64,000 nt of DNA from Kalaharituber pfeilii (lineage: Eukaryota > Ascomycota > Pezizomycetes > Pezizales > Pezizaceae), in the NCBI GenBank assembly GCA_015179045.1, contig WHUZ01000082.1:186001-250000 (forward strand), in the 5' to 3' direction. Shown here in pieces: positions 1 through 9,700 of the stretch (position 1 is the stretch's first letter; every line of letters starts with the position of its first letter). The notes under the pieces were generated by a model, which searched no databases, was not told where the DNA came from, and saw only the letters and a program-made list of their open reading frames with translations. A program made the translations under genes and the position numbers.

Positions 1-122
1 GTTTTGAAGGGCCCAATGTCGTGCTTGTAGCGGACCAAAGACTGTCGTTCTCCATACCATTAGGTGAACCTTTCCAATTCATAAATTGATTTTGCACTCC
101 CCTAACGCTGGTAATAGACGCA

Positions 123-2411
123 ATGGTTCTCTACGTCATGCTTCTCCTATATGGATATCATGTGTCAATCATTTACGGTCACCCTAGCAGTCCTTTTTCT
201 GCAAAGCGAAGCAACCATACCGCACTTTTATTGTTAATTGCAATAAAAATATCTTTGCCCACGGTCGTAAGGTATTTATTAGACAGGGCGCAGGTCAAAG
301 GGAGTGATGGCGAGACACCTGAAGACACCGTTTGCAGCATGGTGGCATCGGCGGCACGAAACTTCCTTCGCCAAGGGAACAGTATGCTGGATGAGGATGT
401 AGCTAGTGGCAAGTTGGATAAATGCTCTGAGCAGCCATTGTTCAAATGGATGCTGGACAAAGGTTACCAGCAGCTTGCGGAGCAACTATTGAAGGAAACG
501 GGACTAGCTCCTCTCAGCAACAGACTTAAAGAGTCGTGGTCGTGGTGTCCGAGAACAATTCTGTCTACGGGGCGGGATGACCTATTTGCCCTCTGGCTAC
601 AGGATGGGATGCCCTATCCTGATAACGACAATGCATATGCACGTCACAATGCGAACCTTGCACAGATATGGGGGTCGCAATGGATGATAGGCAGTGGGTG
701 GGAATACCAGAATTACGATTTTTGGCCACAATATGGGCTCTCCCCTTATTTTATCGGGAATTCATATGCTCCTTTCCACGGAGCTTTTTCGGAGCTGCGA
801 GGACCACAAAGCATGTCACCCATCAGACGATATTACCAATATCCAAATGAAGGGCTGCCACCTCATCGTGAAGAAAAGGAAAGCTTACTATGGTTAGCAG
901 TTTATTATGGCCGAGAAGCTAGTGTGGCACTCCTACTTGACTATGGGTTCGACAAGGACGAATTTGATTCCAGGTCTGGATGGATGACGCTACTCCGCAG
1001 TGCTACAAACCAAGGCCATGTGGGCGTACTTAGGCTCCTCCTAGACCGAAGAGTAGATGTTGATATTCCTGGTCAAGATGATTGTATGAGTACTGCCCTA
1101 CACTTGGGTGCTCGATACGGGCATGTTGGGGTGGTAGGGCTGTTAATCGATCGTGGGGCAGATGTCACAATTCGGGATTCGTCGCAACAGACAGCCTTGC
1201 ACCACGCTGCATTTTCTGGAGAGGAGGAGATTGTCAGGTTGTTGCTCGACTGCGGAGCTGATATTGAGGCTGAGGGCAGAAAATGCAGTGATGGAACAAG
1301 CAAGCAGAGACCCTCGCATCATGCCGCCATCATTGGAAGTGAGAAGGTTATCAAGCTGCTCCTCAGTCGTGGAGCTGACATTGAGGCCCAAGACTCAGCA
1401 CAGATGACAATGCTGCATTTCGCAACAAGAAATAAGCATGCGACAGCCGTCAGCCTATTACTCGAGTACGGTGCAGACATTGAGGCTAAAAATGCATCTA
1501 AGATGACACCCTTACATTTTGCTACTAGTTACAGGGATGAGATGTTGATCGGGCTGCTGCTAGGTCATGGAGCCAATATCCATGCCAGGGATGAGTCAGA
1601 AATGACACCGTTGCACTATGCTGCCACCGTAAGGGACGAGAAAACAGTCAGGCTATTACTTGAGCGAGGAGCGGATATCGATGCCAGGTGTGCACAGGAA
1701 GAGACACCGCTGCATATGGCTAGCAGGAATTCGGTGGAGGTGGTTAGGCTACTTCTCAATCGGGGATCTAATATTGAGGCCAGGGATAGCAGAAAGAAGA
1801 CCCCATTACATCATGCTGCCCTCTATGAGAATGAGGAGGGTGCCAGATTGCTAGTCGAGCAGGGAGCTGACTTCAACGCGATGGATGAATGCCAAAGAAC
1901 GCCGTTGCATGATGGCGCCGCCAGTGGGAATGAAATGATAGTTATGTTGCTGCTCGACTGTGGAGCCGACATTGAGGCCAAGTGTGACGCCCAAGAGACA
2001 CCCTTGTTCAATGCTGCGAAATACGGGAAAGAGGCAGTAATCAAGTTGCTGCTTAATCGCAGTGCCAACGTGGATGCTATGAATAAACGACGCAAAACAC
2101 CACTGCATAAAGCTGCCCGCAAGGGACATGTGGGAACAGTCAAGCTATTGCTTAAGCACGGAGCGGACGTCGAGAGTAAGGATTTGGCACAGAAGACACC
2201 ACTCCACAAAGTTACTAATCAGTACGAGCCATGGACAAGGTCGAACAAATATGAGGAAATAGTGAAGTTGCTCCTTAAGTACGGAGCGGATCCCCAGGTC
2301 AAGGATATATCACAGCTGACACCAGAGGATTATGCTCAGCGGAAAGGGTTTTCGCAAGTACTTCCGGCACTCCAGGCTCACAAGCTGAGGGATCGAACGG
2401 AGAGTGGTTAA
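123..2411 (+). CDS. Ankyrin-repeat protein (762 aa, N-terminus uncertain)
   Basis: One uninterrupted frame from ATG at 123 to TAA at 2409-2411. Residues ~250-745 are about 14 ankyrin repeats, recognisable by recurrent TPLHxAA, V(V/I)xLLLxxGAD and IEAxD motifs. Unlike the NLR array at 12.6-14.6 kb, these repeats differ clearly from one another, as in ordinary ankyrin domains. Residues ~1-245 are not ankyrin-like and I recognise no domain there. Such proteins are protein-protein binding scaffolds; no partner can be named. The first residues are hydrophobic (VLYVMLLLYGYHV), which may be a chance effect of intron or upstream sequence. The true start, or earlier exons, may lie left of the window. 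No NACHT motif is visible in the window part. A 56 bp retroposed tail sits 34 bp after the stop. Confidence 0.75.
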   Translation: MVLYVMLLLYGYHVSIIYGHPSSPFSAKRSNHTALLLLIAIKISLPTVVRYLLDRAQVKGSDGETPEDTVCSMVASAARNFLRQGNSMLDEDVASGKLDKCSEQPLFKWMLDKGYQQLAEQLLKETGLAPLSNRLKESWSWCPRTILSTGRDDLFALWLQDGMPYPDNDNAYARHNANLAQIWGSQWMIGSGWEYQNYDFWPQYGLSPYFIGNSYAPFHGAFSELRGPQSMSPIRRYYQYPNEGLPPHREEKESLLWLAVYYGREASVALLLDYGFDKDEFDSRSGWMTLLRSATNQGHVGVLRLLLDRRVDVDIPGQDDCMSTALHLGARYGHVGVVGLLIDRGADVTIRDSSQQTALHHAAFSGEEEIVRLLLDCGADIEAEGRKCSDGTSKQRPSHHAAIIGSEKVIKLLLSRGADIEAQDSAQMTMLHFATRNKHATAVSLLLEYGADIEAKNASKMTPLHFATSYRDEMLIGLLLGHGANIHARDESEMTPLHYAATVRDEKTVRLLLERGADIDARCAQEETPLHMASRNSVEVVRLLLNRGSNIEARDSRKKTPLHHAALYENEEGARLLVEQGADFNAMDECQRTPLHDGAASGNEMIVMLLLDCGADIEAKCDAQETPLFNAAKYGKEAVIKLLLNRSANVDAMNKRRKTPLHKAARKGHVGTVKLLLKHGADVESKDLAQKTPLHKVTNQYEPWTRSNKYEEIVKLLLKYGADPQVKDISQLTPEDYAQRKGFSQVLPALQAHKLRDRTESG

Positions 2412-2445
2412 CGGAACGCATCTTGTCCAGGTGCAACGTGAGGAA

Positions 2446-2501
2446 TTTTTTTTTTTTTTTTTAATTTCATTACTCGCATGCCGCCCTATGGGCTATGGCG
2501 A
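2446..2501 (-). mobile_element. T1 micro-retroposon, 56 bp
   Basis: Poly(T) followed by the complement of the T1 tail (two-stem structure), flanked by the 11 bp duplication AACGTGAGGAA at 2435-2445 and 2502-2512. Nothing of the parent LINE other than its last ~40 nt is present. It lies in the 3' flank of the ankyrin gene. Confidence 0.85.
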
Positions 2502-2723
2502 AACGTGAGGAAGAAAGGTAGCTAGACGGGCGGGATGCCATCACCAAGCCCACAGCAGGATGGGGAGGCCGGCCTGACCCATTGATCAGATAGGTGGAAA
2601 GATGAGAATGCGAATTTTTGACATCTTATTGGCGATGGTGAGGGATAATTGGAACGTTGTTGTTATTGTGATATTTTGATGTTGATATTATGCTTATTCT
2701 TATGCTCTCCTTCATAATTGAGG

Positions 2724-3152
2724 TTTTTTTTTTTTTTTTTTTTTTTTATATCAGTACTCGCGTGCCGCCCTGGGGGCTATGGCGAGGTTAAATACATTTA
2801 GAAGAGAAATTAGAAAGAAAATAGTCCGTCCTCCCCGTGCCTATGGAAATAAATAGTAGATAGTAAGGGAATAAGGAAATAAGTAAGTATCTCCGTGCCT
2901 ATGGAAGTAAGGGAATAAATAAGTAAGGAAATAGATAAATCATCGGAGTCCCTATTTTCCGGCCCATTCTAACACGTCTATCAGAGGGTCCTTGTCTGTA
3001 CTCTTGGGTGGCTCGATCAGATCTGCCATCCCTCCTGGCCATTTTCTTTTCCATGACACACTGACGGAGATACTGCTATGGGCAAGCAAAGAGTATGGAT
3101 AGGGACAGGTTCTTAGGGACAGGATTTCATCTAGGTTCCTTTATGACTTTTG
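2724..3152 (-). mobile_element. 5'-truncated T1 LINE fragment with RNase H-domain C-terminus
   Basis: On the minus strand this reads from a decayed coding region near 3060-2958 (WPGGMADLIEPP...DVLEWAGK then stop), matching the C-terminus of the longer LINE copies at 23.4 and 31.2 kb, into a short 3' UTR, the T1 two-stem tail (~2750-2785) and a poly(A) run. TTCATAATT occurs at 2711 and 3153 and may be a TSD, but four bases lie between it and the poly(T), so the ends are approximate. Confidence 0.6.
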
Positions 3153-3194
3153 TTCATAATTTTTCCTTTATGACTTTTCTTCAAAATTTTCCGC

Positions 3195-3299
3195 TACACA
3201 TGTACTTAAAATAACCTCGCCATAGCCTTTCAGGCGGCATGCGAGTAATGATATTAAAAAAAAAAAAATAAATAATAAAAAAAATAAAAAATAAAATTT
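3195..3299 (+). mobile_element. Short T1 tail insertion with a G-C to U-A exchange in the inner stem
   Basis: Contains CTCGCC, ATA, GCCT-TTC-AGGC, GGCAT, GCGAG, then TAATGATATT and an A-rich run. The inner stem is GCCT/AGGC instead of the usual GCCC/GGGC, a compensatory change. Possible imperfect TSD AAAATTTTCC / AAAATTTCC. Confidence 0.6.
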
Positions 3300-3325
3300 C
3301 CATGCCCTGCACCATAGTTGAGCTT

Positions 3326-3773
3326 TTTTTTTTTTTTTTTTTTTTTTCATTACTCGCATGCCGCCCTATGGGCTATGGCGAGGTTTTTATTAAAAGAAAG
3401 ACAAAGAACTGATAACTAGATACAAGTAGTGCCCGCGGTGCTTATACATGGTGCGGGTGTCCATACAAAGGACCGTCCTTCACTTCCGCCGTCTGTCCGG
3501 TTCGTATGGGCCAATCCTCAACCATTTCCCGCCAAGTCTCACCCTCTCTACGTCGGTCTCGCCCTCCAAGTACACCACGGCTGAACTGGTCTTCTTCCCC
3601 TCTTCCAGCAGCACGTCTTCTTCCTTAACCACCTTATTCCAACTGTCTTTCCTAGATCCGGATTCCCAGTCTCCAACCATCGTCGAACTTTCCCCAGGTC
3701 TTTTCTGAGGGCAATTCCGTGGACAACGACGCCGTGCTTCGAGGTGGTGGCGTCGGGACTCGGTGGAGGGGCG
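3326..3773 (-). mobile_element. ORF1-only non-autonomous T1 element, 448 bp, frameshifted
   Basis: Flanked by the 12 bp TSD ATAGTTGAGCTT at 3314-3325 and 3774-3785. The minus strand carries the end of the ORF1-type domain (GKKTSSAVVYL, VRLGGKWL, EPDRRRK then stop), about 110 nt of 3' UTR, the T1 tail and poly(A). The upstream part (VVVHGIALRKDL in the other copies) is present but in another frame, so the copy is broken. There is no reverse transcriptase or RNase H sequence between ORF1 and the tail. Confidence 0.8.
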
Positions 3774-3800
3774 ATAGTTGAGCTTGTTATAGCCCTCAGG

Positions 3801-4322
3801 AGGTTGGCACAACACTACATTACCAGGACGAAGTGGTCACTGAGGCGGGCATGCGGCAGCACAGCAGAACACGAAGAACGGAAGAAAGGAAGAGACTCCG
3901 ACTGGCATACCGCCCACTGGAATACCTGGGAAACAGGAGGAGAGTAGCCACCCTCGCAGGCCTAATGGGGAACAAGGGACTGAGGCAATGGAGACATAAG
4001 ATAGGCAAAGACGACTCACCGGAGTGCAGATGGTGCGGGAAGGCGCACGAGAATTTCGCGCACATCATGAACGAGTGCGAGGCGTGGAAGAAGAGACTTC
4101 CGGGAGGGGAGGAGGAGTTGAGACAACCGGCGAAGACGGAGAGGGAGGAGGGGGTTAAGCTGGCGGAGATCCTAGACTGGGCGGCGGGGTGATTTCCTAC
4201 TATTTCTGTGCTTAGTCATGATGCGTAGTTGATGTTACTCCATTTTATGTAATTAACCTCGCCATAGCCCCCAGGGCGGCATGCGAGTAATGAAATAAAA
4301 AAAAAAAAAAAAAAAAAAAAAA
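3801..4322 (+). mobile_element. 5'-truncated T1 LINE fragment (post-RNase H region and zinc motif)
   Basis: TSD ATAGCCCTCAGG at 3789-3800 and 4323-4334. The frame 3833-4192 encodes the LINE C-terminus: MVTEAGMRQ, RLAYRPLEYLG, a CRWCG...H...C zinc-knuckle-like motif, then AEILDWAAG and stop. A ~60 nt UTR, the T1 tail (4258-4294) and A(27) follow. The TSD is itself part of an older T1 hairpin, so the LINE inserted into the hairpin of an earlier tail. Confidence 0.8.
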
Positions 4323-4360
4323 ATAGCCCTCAGGGCGCGATACAAGCAATGATATTTGAT
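4323..4360 (+). mobile_element. 3' half of an older T1 tail, split by the preceding LINE
   Basis: Removing 3801-4322 plus one TSD copy joins GCTTGTT (3782-3788) to ATAGCCCTCAGGGCGCGATA and CAAGCAATGATATTT. This is a T1 tail whose outer stem is GCTTG/CAAGC instead of CTCGC/GCGAG, with inner stem GCCC-TCA-GGGC. Confidence 0.65.
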
Positions 4361-4473
4361 TTATTTTTTTTAAAAAAAACAGGCCTATTATGAAACTGTC
4401 AGTATTTAAGGTTGTGGATGCCATTATGGGGTCCAATTGATCGTTGGCGGATGAAAGGGCTTATTTGATAAAT

Positions 4474-5060
4474 ACTGTAGTTCACCACACACCGGCATCC
4501 CGGACACATTTACCACCAAAACTGCACAACTTTTGCACTCAATATCTCAATAACCACATCAACATTTGTTAATGCACTTTCTGTGGCTATTAGACAAAGG
4601 GCAATCCTTACTATCTAACACTTCTTCATCATCAAAAATTGTGGGTGCAAAGGAAATATGGCATGTCGCATTTCTGTTGGAAGGCTTGGCATTTATATGT
4701 ATGCGATCCCCCTACAGATGTCTCCACACTCGAATTCTGTATGCAACACCTGCAATAAATTCACTAAAAACTTTCAGACACTCACATGCGACAAAACCAC
4801 TCAGTTGGAAGTTATGAGCAACATAGTTAGGTAATACTTGTAGTAGTTGTGAAATTATCACATACAAATAAATGCCAAGCCTTCCAGCTGAAATGCGACA
4901 TGCCATATTTCCTTTGCACTCACAATTTTTGATGAAGGAGAAGTGCTAGATAGTAAGGATTACCATTTGTCTAATCGCTACACAAAGCACATTAACAAAA
5001 TGTTGTTGTGGTTGTTGAGATATTGAGTGCAAAAGTTGTGCAGCTTTGGTGGTACATTTT
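4474..5060. mobile_element. DNA transposon (MITE-like) with ~200 bp inverted repeats, right end lost
   Basis: Bases ~4505-4706 and ~4851-5060 are near-perfect inverted repeats (for example TGCACAACTTTTGCACTCAA on the left and its complement on the right), around a ~145 bp spacer. The left terminus TA-CTGTAGTTCACCAC matches the ends of the element at 25.8-28.2 kb, so both belong to one family. The right terminus is cut off by the T2 LINE at 5061. No transposase frame is present. Confidence 0.7.
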
Positions 5061-5738
5061 TTTTTTTTTTTTTAAATCACATAACCCCGCTTGTAGCACG
5101 TGGCCATGGCAGAGTCCCTGGGCAAGCCCTCATAGCCCGGAGACAGGCTAAGCTAACTCTCTACATACATGGCCCCCACGCGCCGTCGCCCCCCCTGTCC
5201 TAGCTTCTAGAACTTGACCCCAGTGAAGAAAGTCTCTAAAACGTCATACTCCTCCCCATTCTCCGCCTTTCTTTTCCAAACCTTTCCCATGTCGCTCCAC
5301 CTCTCAAAACCTTCTGGGCGGTTCTCCTGACTTCTGCATCGGAAAGCGAGATGCTCCCCCGTTTGCACCTCCCCACACCTGCACCTATCCGATTCCGCCA
5401 CCCCTATCTTCTTCAACCACTCAGCACACCTTCCTCGCTCCAGTCGCAATGCAGTGAAGTTTGATGTCGCACCCTACTCCACTCCATGACCTTTCCTCCT
5501 CCAAAGCCCTCCACTTCTCTCTTCTCCTTCCTCCACGCCTTCACCCTCTGGCGCACCCCACTTCCGGTGGCCACCTCCTTCCCCTGCATCACCGTCCCCT
5601 TCTTTGCCCACCCATCTGCCTTCTCATTTCCTGCGATTCCGATGTGAGCCTTGACCCACATCAGCTTCGCATCTCCTCCCTTCTTCTTCCTCCTCGCTAC
5701 CGCGTCCACCACCCTTCTCACGGCCACCAACGGGAGAT
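5061..5738 (-). mobile_element. 5'-truncated T2 LINE fragment, RNase H region frameshifted
   Basis: Minus strand: RNase H sequence (MWVKAHIGIAGNEKADGWAK, with the C-terminal catalytic Asp region) from ~5730, a frameshift near 5440, then the zinc-type C-terminus (CRCGEVQTGEHLAFRC) ending VLETFFTGVKF-stop at 5207. The T2 3' UTR, CCCTGC-type tail and poly(A) follow. It truncates the DNA transposon on its left and abuts the border of NLR duplication copy A on its right. No TSD was found. Confidence 0.75.
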
Positions 5739-6475
5739 TATTTAATTGATAACCATGTAGTATCGTCTGCAGCACAACTCCCAACTTGATCAGGACCAAG
5801 AGGAAGACTCTGACTGGCCGCCCGCTTGAGTTCATACAGGCAAGTAATACGTTCTCAACTATCAAGAGCCTTGATCAACAGATTCCAGTGCACAGGAACT
5901 ACAGAATAGGAGCATGAACAAACAGCACCTGCAAGATCGATGAAAGTGGCAATGCGATTACTGATATAAGAAAAAGAAAACATGAAAGTGGCAAGCTACA
6001 AAAGAAAGAAAGAAGATGGAGAATAAGGCATGCAAATTCCGTTATGTGTGCAAGTAGCCGGCGGCAGGAGTCATCGTTCGGCAGCTGAAGACTGCCAACG
6101 ATTGGTAAGGATAGTTACGAAAAGGCGGAACTAAGCAGGATGAGAGCAGAAATAATAGGAAGTAAATCAGATGCGAAGCTACTCGTGCAAGAGGTATGCA
6201 AGCTTGGAAGGGATGCATCCCGTAAGCACAATTTCATATCGCTCATTGCCATAAAATGCCTCTGAGAAGTTGCAGTGCCGTGCCAACAGGATATCGACTA
6301 GTGCACATATAGTAACCTCCCACGTCTGGGCAAAACAATACAAATAATCTAAATTCTGGACATCTCGAAATATGAACATTTGGTCTCTGTCTCCACCGTC
6401 ACATATTTCCGGCTCCTGAATGCGAAACGAAATCAGAGGTGCACCCGCAATACCCCTTGCCTAACGTCAATGGCT

Positions 6476-6608
6476 TACACCGCCATAGCCCCTAGGGTCT
6501 CGCCATAGCCCCCAGGGCGGCACGCGAGTAATGAAAAAAAAAAAAAAAAAAAAAAAAATAGCCCCTAGGGCGGCATGCGATTAATGAAATAAAAAAAAAT
6601 AAAAAAAA
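6476..6608 (+). mobile_element. T1 micro-retroposon (outer, ~60 bp net) interrupted by a second one
   Basis: TSD AACGTCAATGGCT at 6463-6475 and 6609-6621. Once the inner insertion is removed it reads ACCGCCATAGCCCCTAGGG then CGGCATGCGATTAATGAAAT plus A-rich DNA, a T1 tail. The equivalent site in duplication copy B (~12368-12390) has no insertion. Confidence 0.8.
6498..6558 (+). mobile_element. T1 micro-retroposon (inner, 61 bp) inside the outer tail's hairpin
   Basis: TSD TAGCCCCTAGGG at 6486-6497 and 6559-6570. This sequence is the inner hairpin of the outer T1 tail. The insert is the CTCGC..GCGAG structure with inner stem GCCC-CCA-GGGC and a long A tail. Confidence 0.85.
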
Positions 6609-6727
6609 AACGTCAATGGCTAACAAACATATAAAAATTAGGAAACCAACAAGCTTGTTTACTTTTCCACTAAGTAAAGCAACATAGTCGTAATCCTAAA
6701 ACCATGCAAAAATGAACGTAAAATTGA

Positions 6728-9700
6728 CTAGGAAGTACCGCCACGCTCCTTTAATAGCTGAATAACGCTCTCCTTCCTCCCATGACCCCACCTGGACATG
6801 ACCCAGCTACTGCTAATGTCCGATGCCAACGACAATGGCGTGCAACCTTGATTGTCCTTCGAATTGATATCAACATCATTGCGGTCAACGAGCAAGCGCA
6901 CAGCGGCCTTATGCCATTGTTTAGCTGCCCACGATAATGGTGTCCGGCCATTGTTATCCTTCGAGTCGGCATTGACATCATCACGGTTAACAAGCAACTG
7001 CACAATGGCCTCGTACCCATTCCCAGCTGCCCACGATAATGGCGTCCGACCATTATTATCCTTCGAGTCAGCATTGACATCGTCACGGTTAACAAGCAAC
7101 TGCACAATGGCCTCCTGCCCATTGTCAGCTGCCAACGACAATGGTGTCCGGCCATTGTTATCTTTCGAGTCAGCATTCACATCGTCACGGTTAACAAGCA
7201 ACTGCACAATAGCCTTCTGTCCATATTCAGCTGCCAACGACAATGGTGTCCGGCCATTGTTATCCTTCGAGTCAGCATTGACATCGTCGCGGTTAACAAG
7301 TAACTGCACAATAGACTCCCCCCAATTCTCAGCTGCTGCCCACGACAATGGCGTCCGGCCATTGTTATCCTTCGAGTCAGCATTGACATCGTCACGGTTA
7401 ACAAGCAACTGCACAATGGCCTTCTGTCCATATTCAGCTGCCAACGACAATGGTGTCCGGCCATCGATATCCCTCGAGTCAGCATTCACATCGTCACGGT
7501 CAACAAGCATCCGCACAATAGCTTCGTGCCCATTCCTAACTGCCCACAACAATGGTGTCCAGCCATTGTCATCTTTCGAGTCAGCATTCACATCGTCACG
7601 GTCAGCAAGCAACCGCACAATGGCCTCCCGCCCATTCCTAGCCGCCCACGACAATGGTGTCCGGCCATTGTTATCTTTCGAGTCAGCATTGACATCGTCG
7701 CGGTTAACAAGCAACTGCATAATCGCCTCCCGCCCATTCCCAGCTGCCCACGACAATGGTGTCCAGTCGTTATTATCCTTCGAGTCAGCATTCACATCGT
7801 CGCGGTTAACAAGCAACTGCACAATGGCCTCCCGCCCATATTAGCTGCCCATAACAATGGTGTCCGGCCCCGTTATCTTTCGAGTCAGCATTGACATTGT
7901 CGCGGTTAACAAGCAACTGCACAATGGCCTTCTGTCCATATTCAGCTGCCAACGACAATGGTGTCCGGCCATTGTTATCCTTCGAGTCAGCATTGACATC
8001 GTCGCGGTTAACAAGCAATTGCACAACGGCCTCCCGCCCATATTCAGCTGCCCATGACAATGCTGTCCGGCCCTTATTATCCTTCGAGTCAGCGCTCACA
8101 TCTCCCCGCTCAACCAGCAGCCGCACCAAGGCCTCATGTCCTTCCCTAGCCGCATATGACAGTGGTGTTCGACCGTGCCCGTCCTTTGAATCCCAACCCG
8201 CGTACTCATTTCCCAATGTAGCCATGTCCGTTTCCAGTCCAAAATAAGCTGCCGCATGTATTCCCGTAAATCTCCCTGGTGAAGAATCAGACCACCCCGG
8301 ATATGAGTCAGGCAATAAAGACATATACAAGGCTCCCAAAGCACTATGAGGCTGCCTGTTATTCGGTCGTAGTAATTTCCCGGCAAGCTCAGCCGCAGCG
8401 TCATTGGACTGTTGTCGTATATGGTGGCCCCAATGACAGGCTGCGTAGTCTAAGAAGGCAAAGTCTGATTTCTTTTGGTCAAGTTCAGGGACTGTGGGGC
8501 AAGGGGAAGCTAATTCCATAAAGTTAAGGTACGTCAAACAGGTCTCCGCCGCAGTGCTGTGACCATTAGGGAAATAAGCCTTGCTATGTTGCTTGAGATA
8601 TTCATCCAATAAATGATGCACGAACCGAACGGTCGATGTGTCCTCGTCGATGACGGCGAGGCCAAGGCAGCACTCCGTCAAAGTTTCCGTTGAGGGAATA
8701 TTATCCTTATCTAGATCGAGATCGCCTTGCTGAACTGCAAGAGCATGCCGGAGTTCATCCAACTTCAATGACCGATAGGCAAGATGTAGCCACATTAGCA
8801 CTTGCATGCCCAGCTCAGAACTGCACGACTGCGAGTTCATAACTCTATCAATCATACAGGCTATAATATTATTCTGACTCAGGGATAATTTCTTCAGCGC
8901 CTTCCGCCTCTTTGCTATTGTGCGCTGCTCAAGTAACGTGCAGATATGCAAAGCTGGAAATAGGAACCTGAAATCAATTGATTAATGTATGTCTTTACAG
9001 AGGAGAGGAATTTACCACTTACGTTCCCTGAGATTGTTCAAGAATGGTGCTCAGAATTTCGTTTTTTAGTTGCTCATTCATGGCATCGGGATGTGTATCC
9101 AATGCAAGGTGATGAAGAAGACATTTTTTGATATCACCCCGGTCAGCCATGATTTCGATGTCATTCCGGTGTTCCATCTCAAGGCATATATCGATTTCTG
9201 ATCGTATGTGCGGTCTTCCGGTGAGAAATATTCGTGCAGTGCTAAATTCGCTTTGAATCACTTTCAAGAGACTGATCCGTGTCTGGGGCTCTAACTCATC
9301 TGCCGCGTCTATGCAGACAAATATGCTGTCGAACAGGGGTAATGTGAGCCTGAGTATTTGTATAACATTAGAATTGTCCACCTTCTTTTCTTGCTTTTGG
9401 ACAGATTCGAGGATGCTCATTATTGTATCTGGGACTTGTGATGCAGCGGTTAAAAGTTGCTTGAGAAAGCTACCAAGAATGTTATTTAATGTTTGGCTCC
9501 CTTGGTCTCGGTAGTCCCCATATAACCATGCGATCCCTACTTTATCTCGCTCTGGGAATTCATGAAGGAGATGTTCGATCACAATAGAGCTATATATAAT
9601 GGGATATTAGTAAAGCCATCAAAGGCTCTCCGGGGTGTATTAGAAGGTACCTTAACACTGTTTTACCAGTACCAACGCCCCCAAAACAGCACAGGATACG

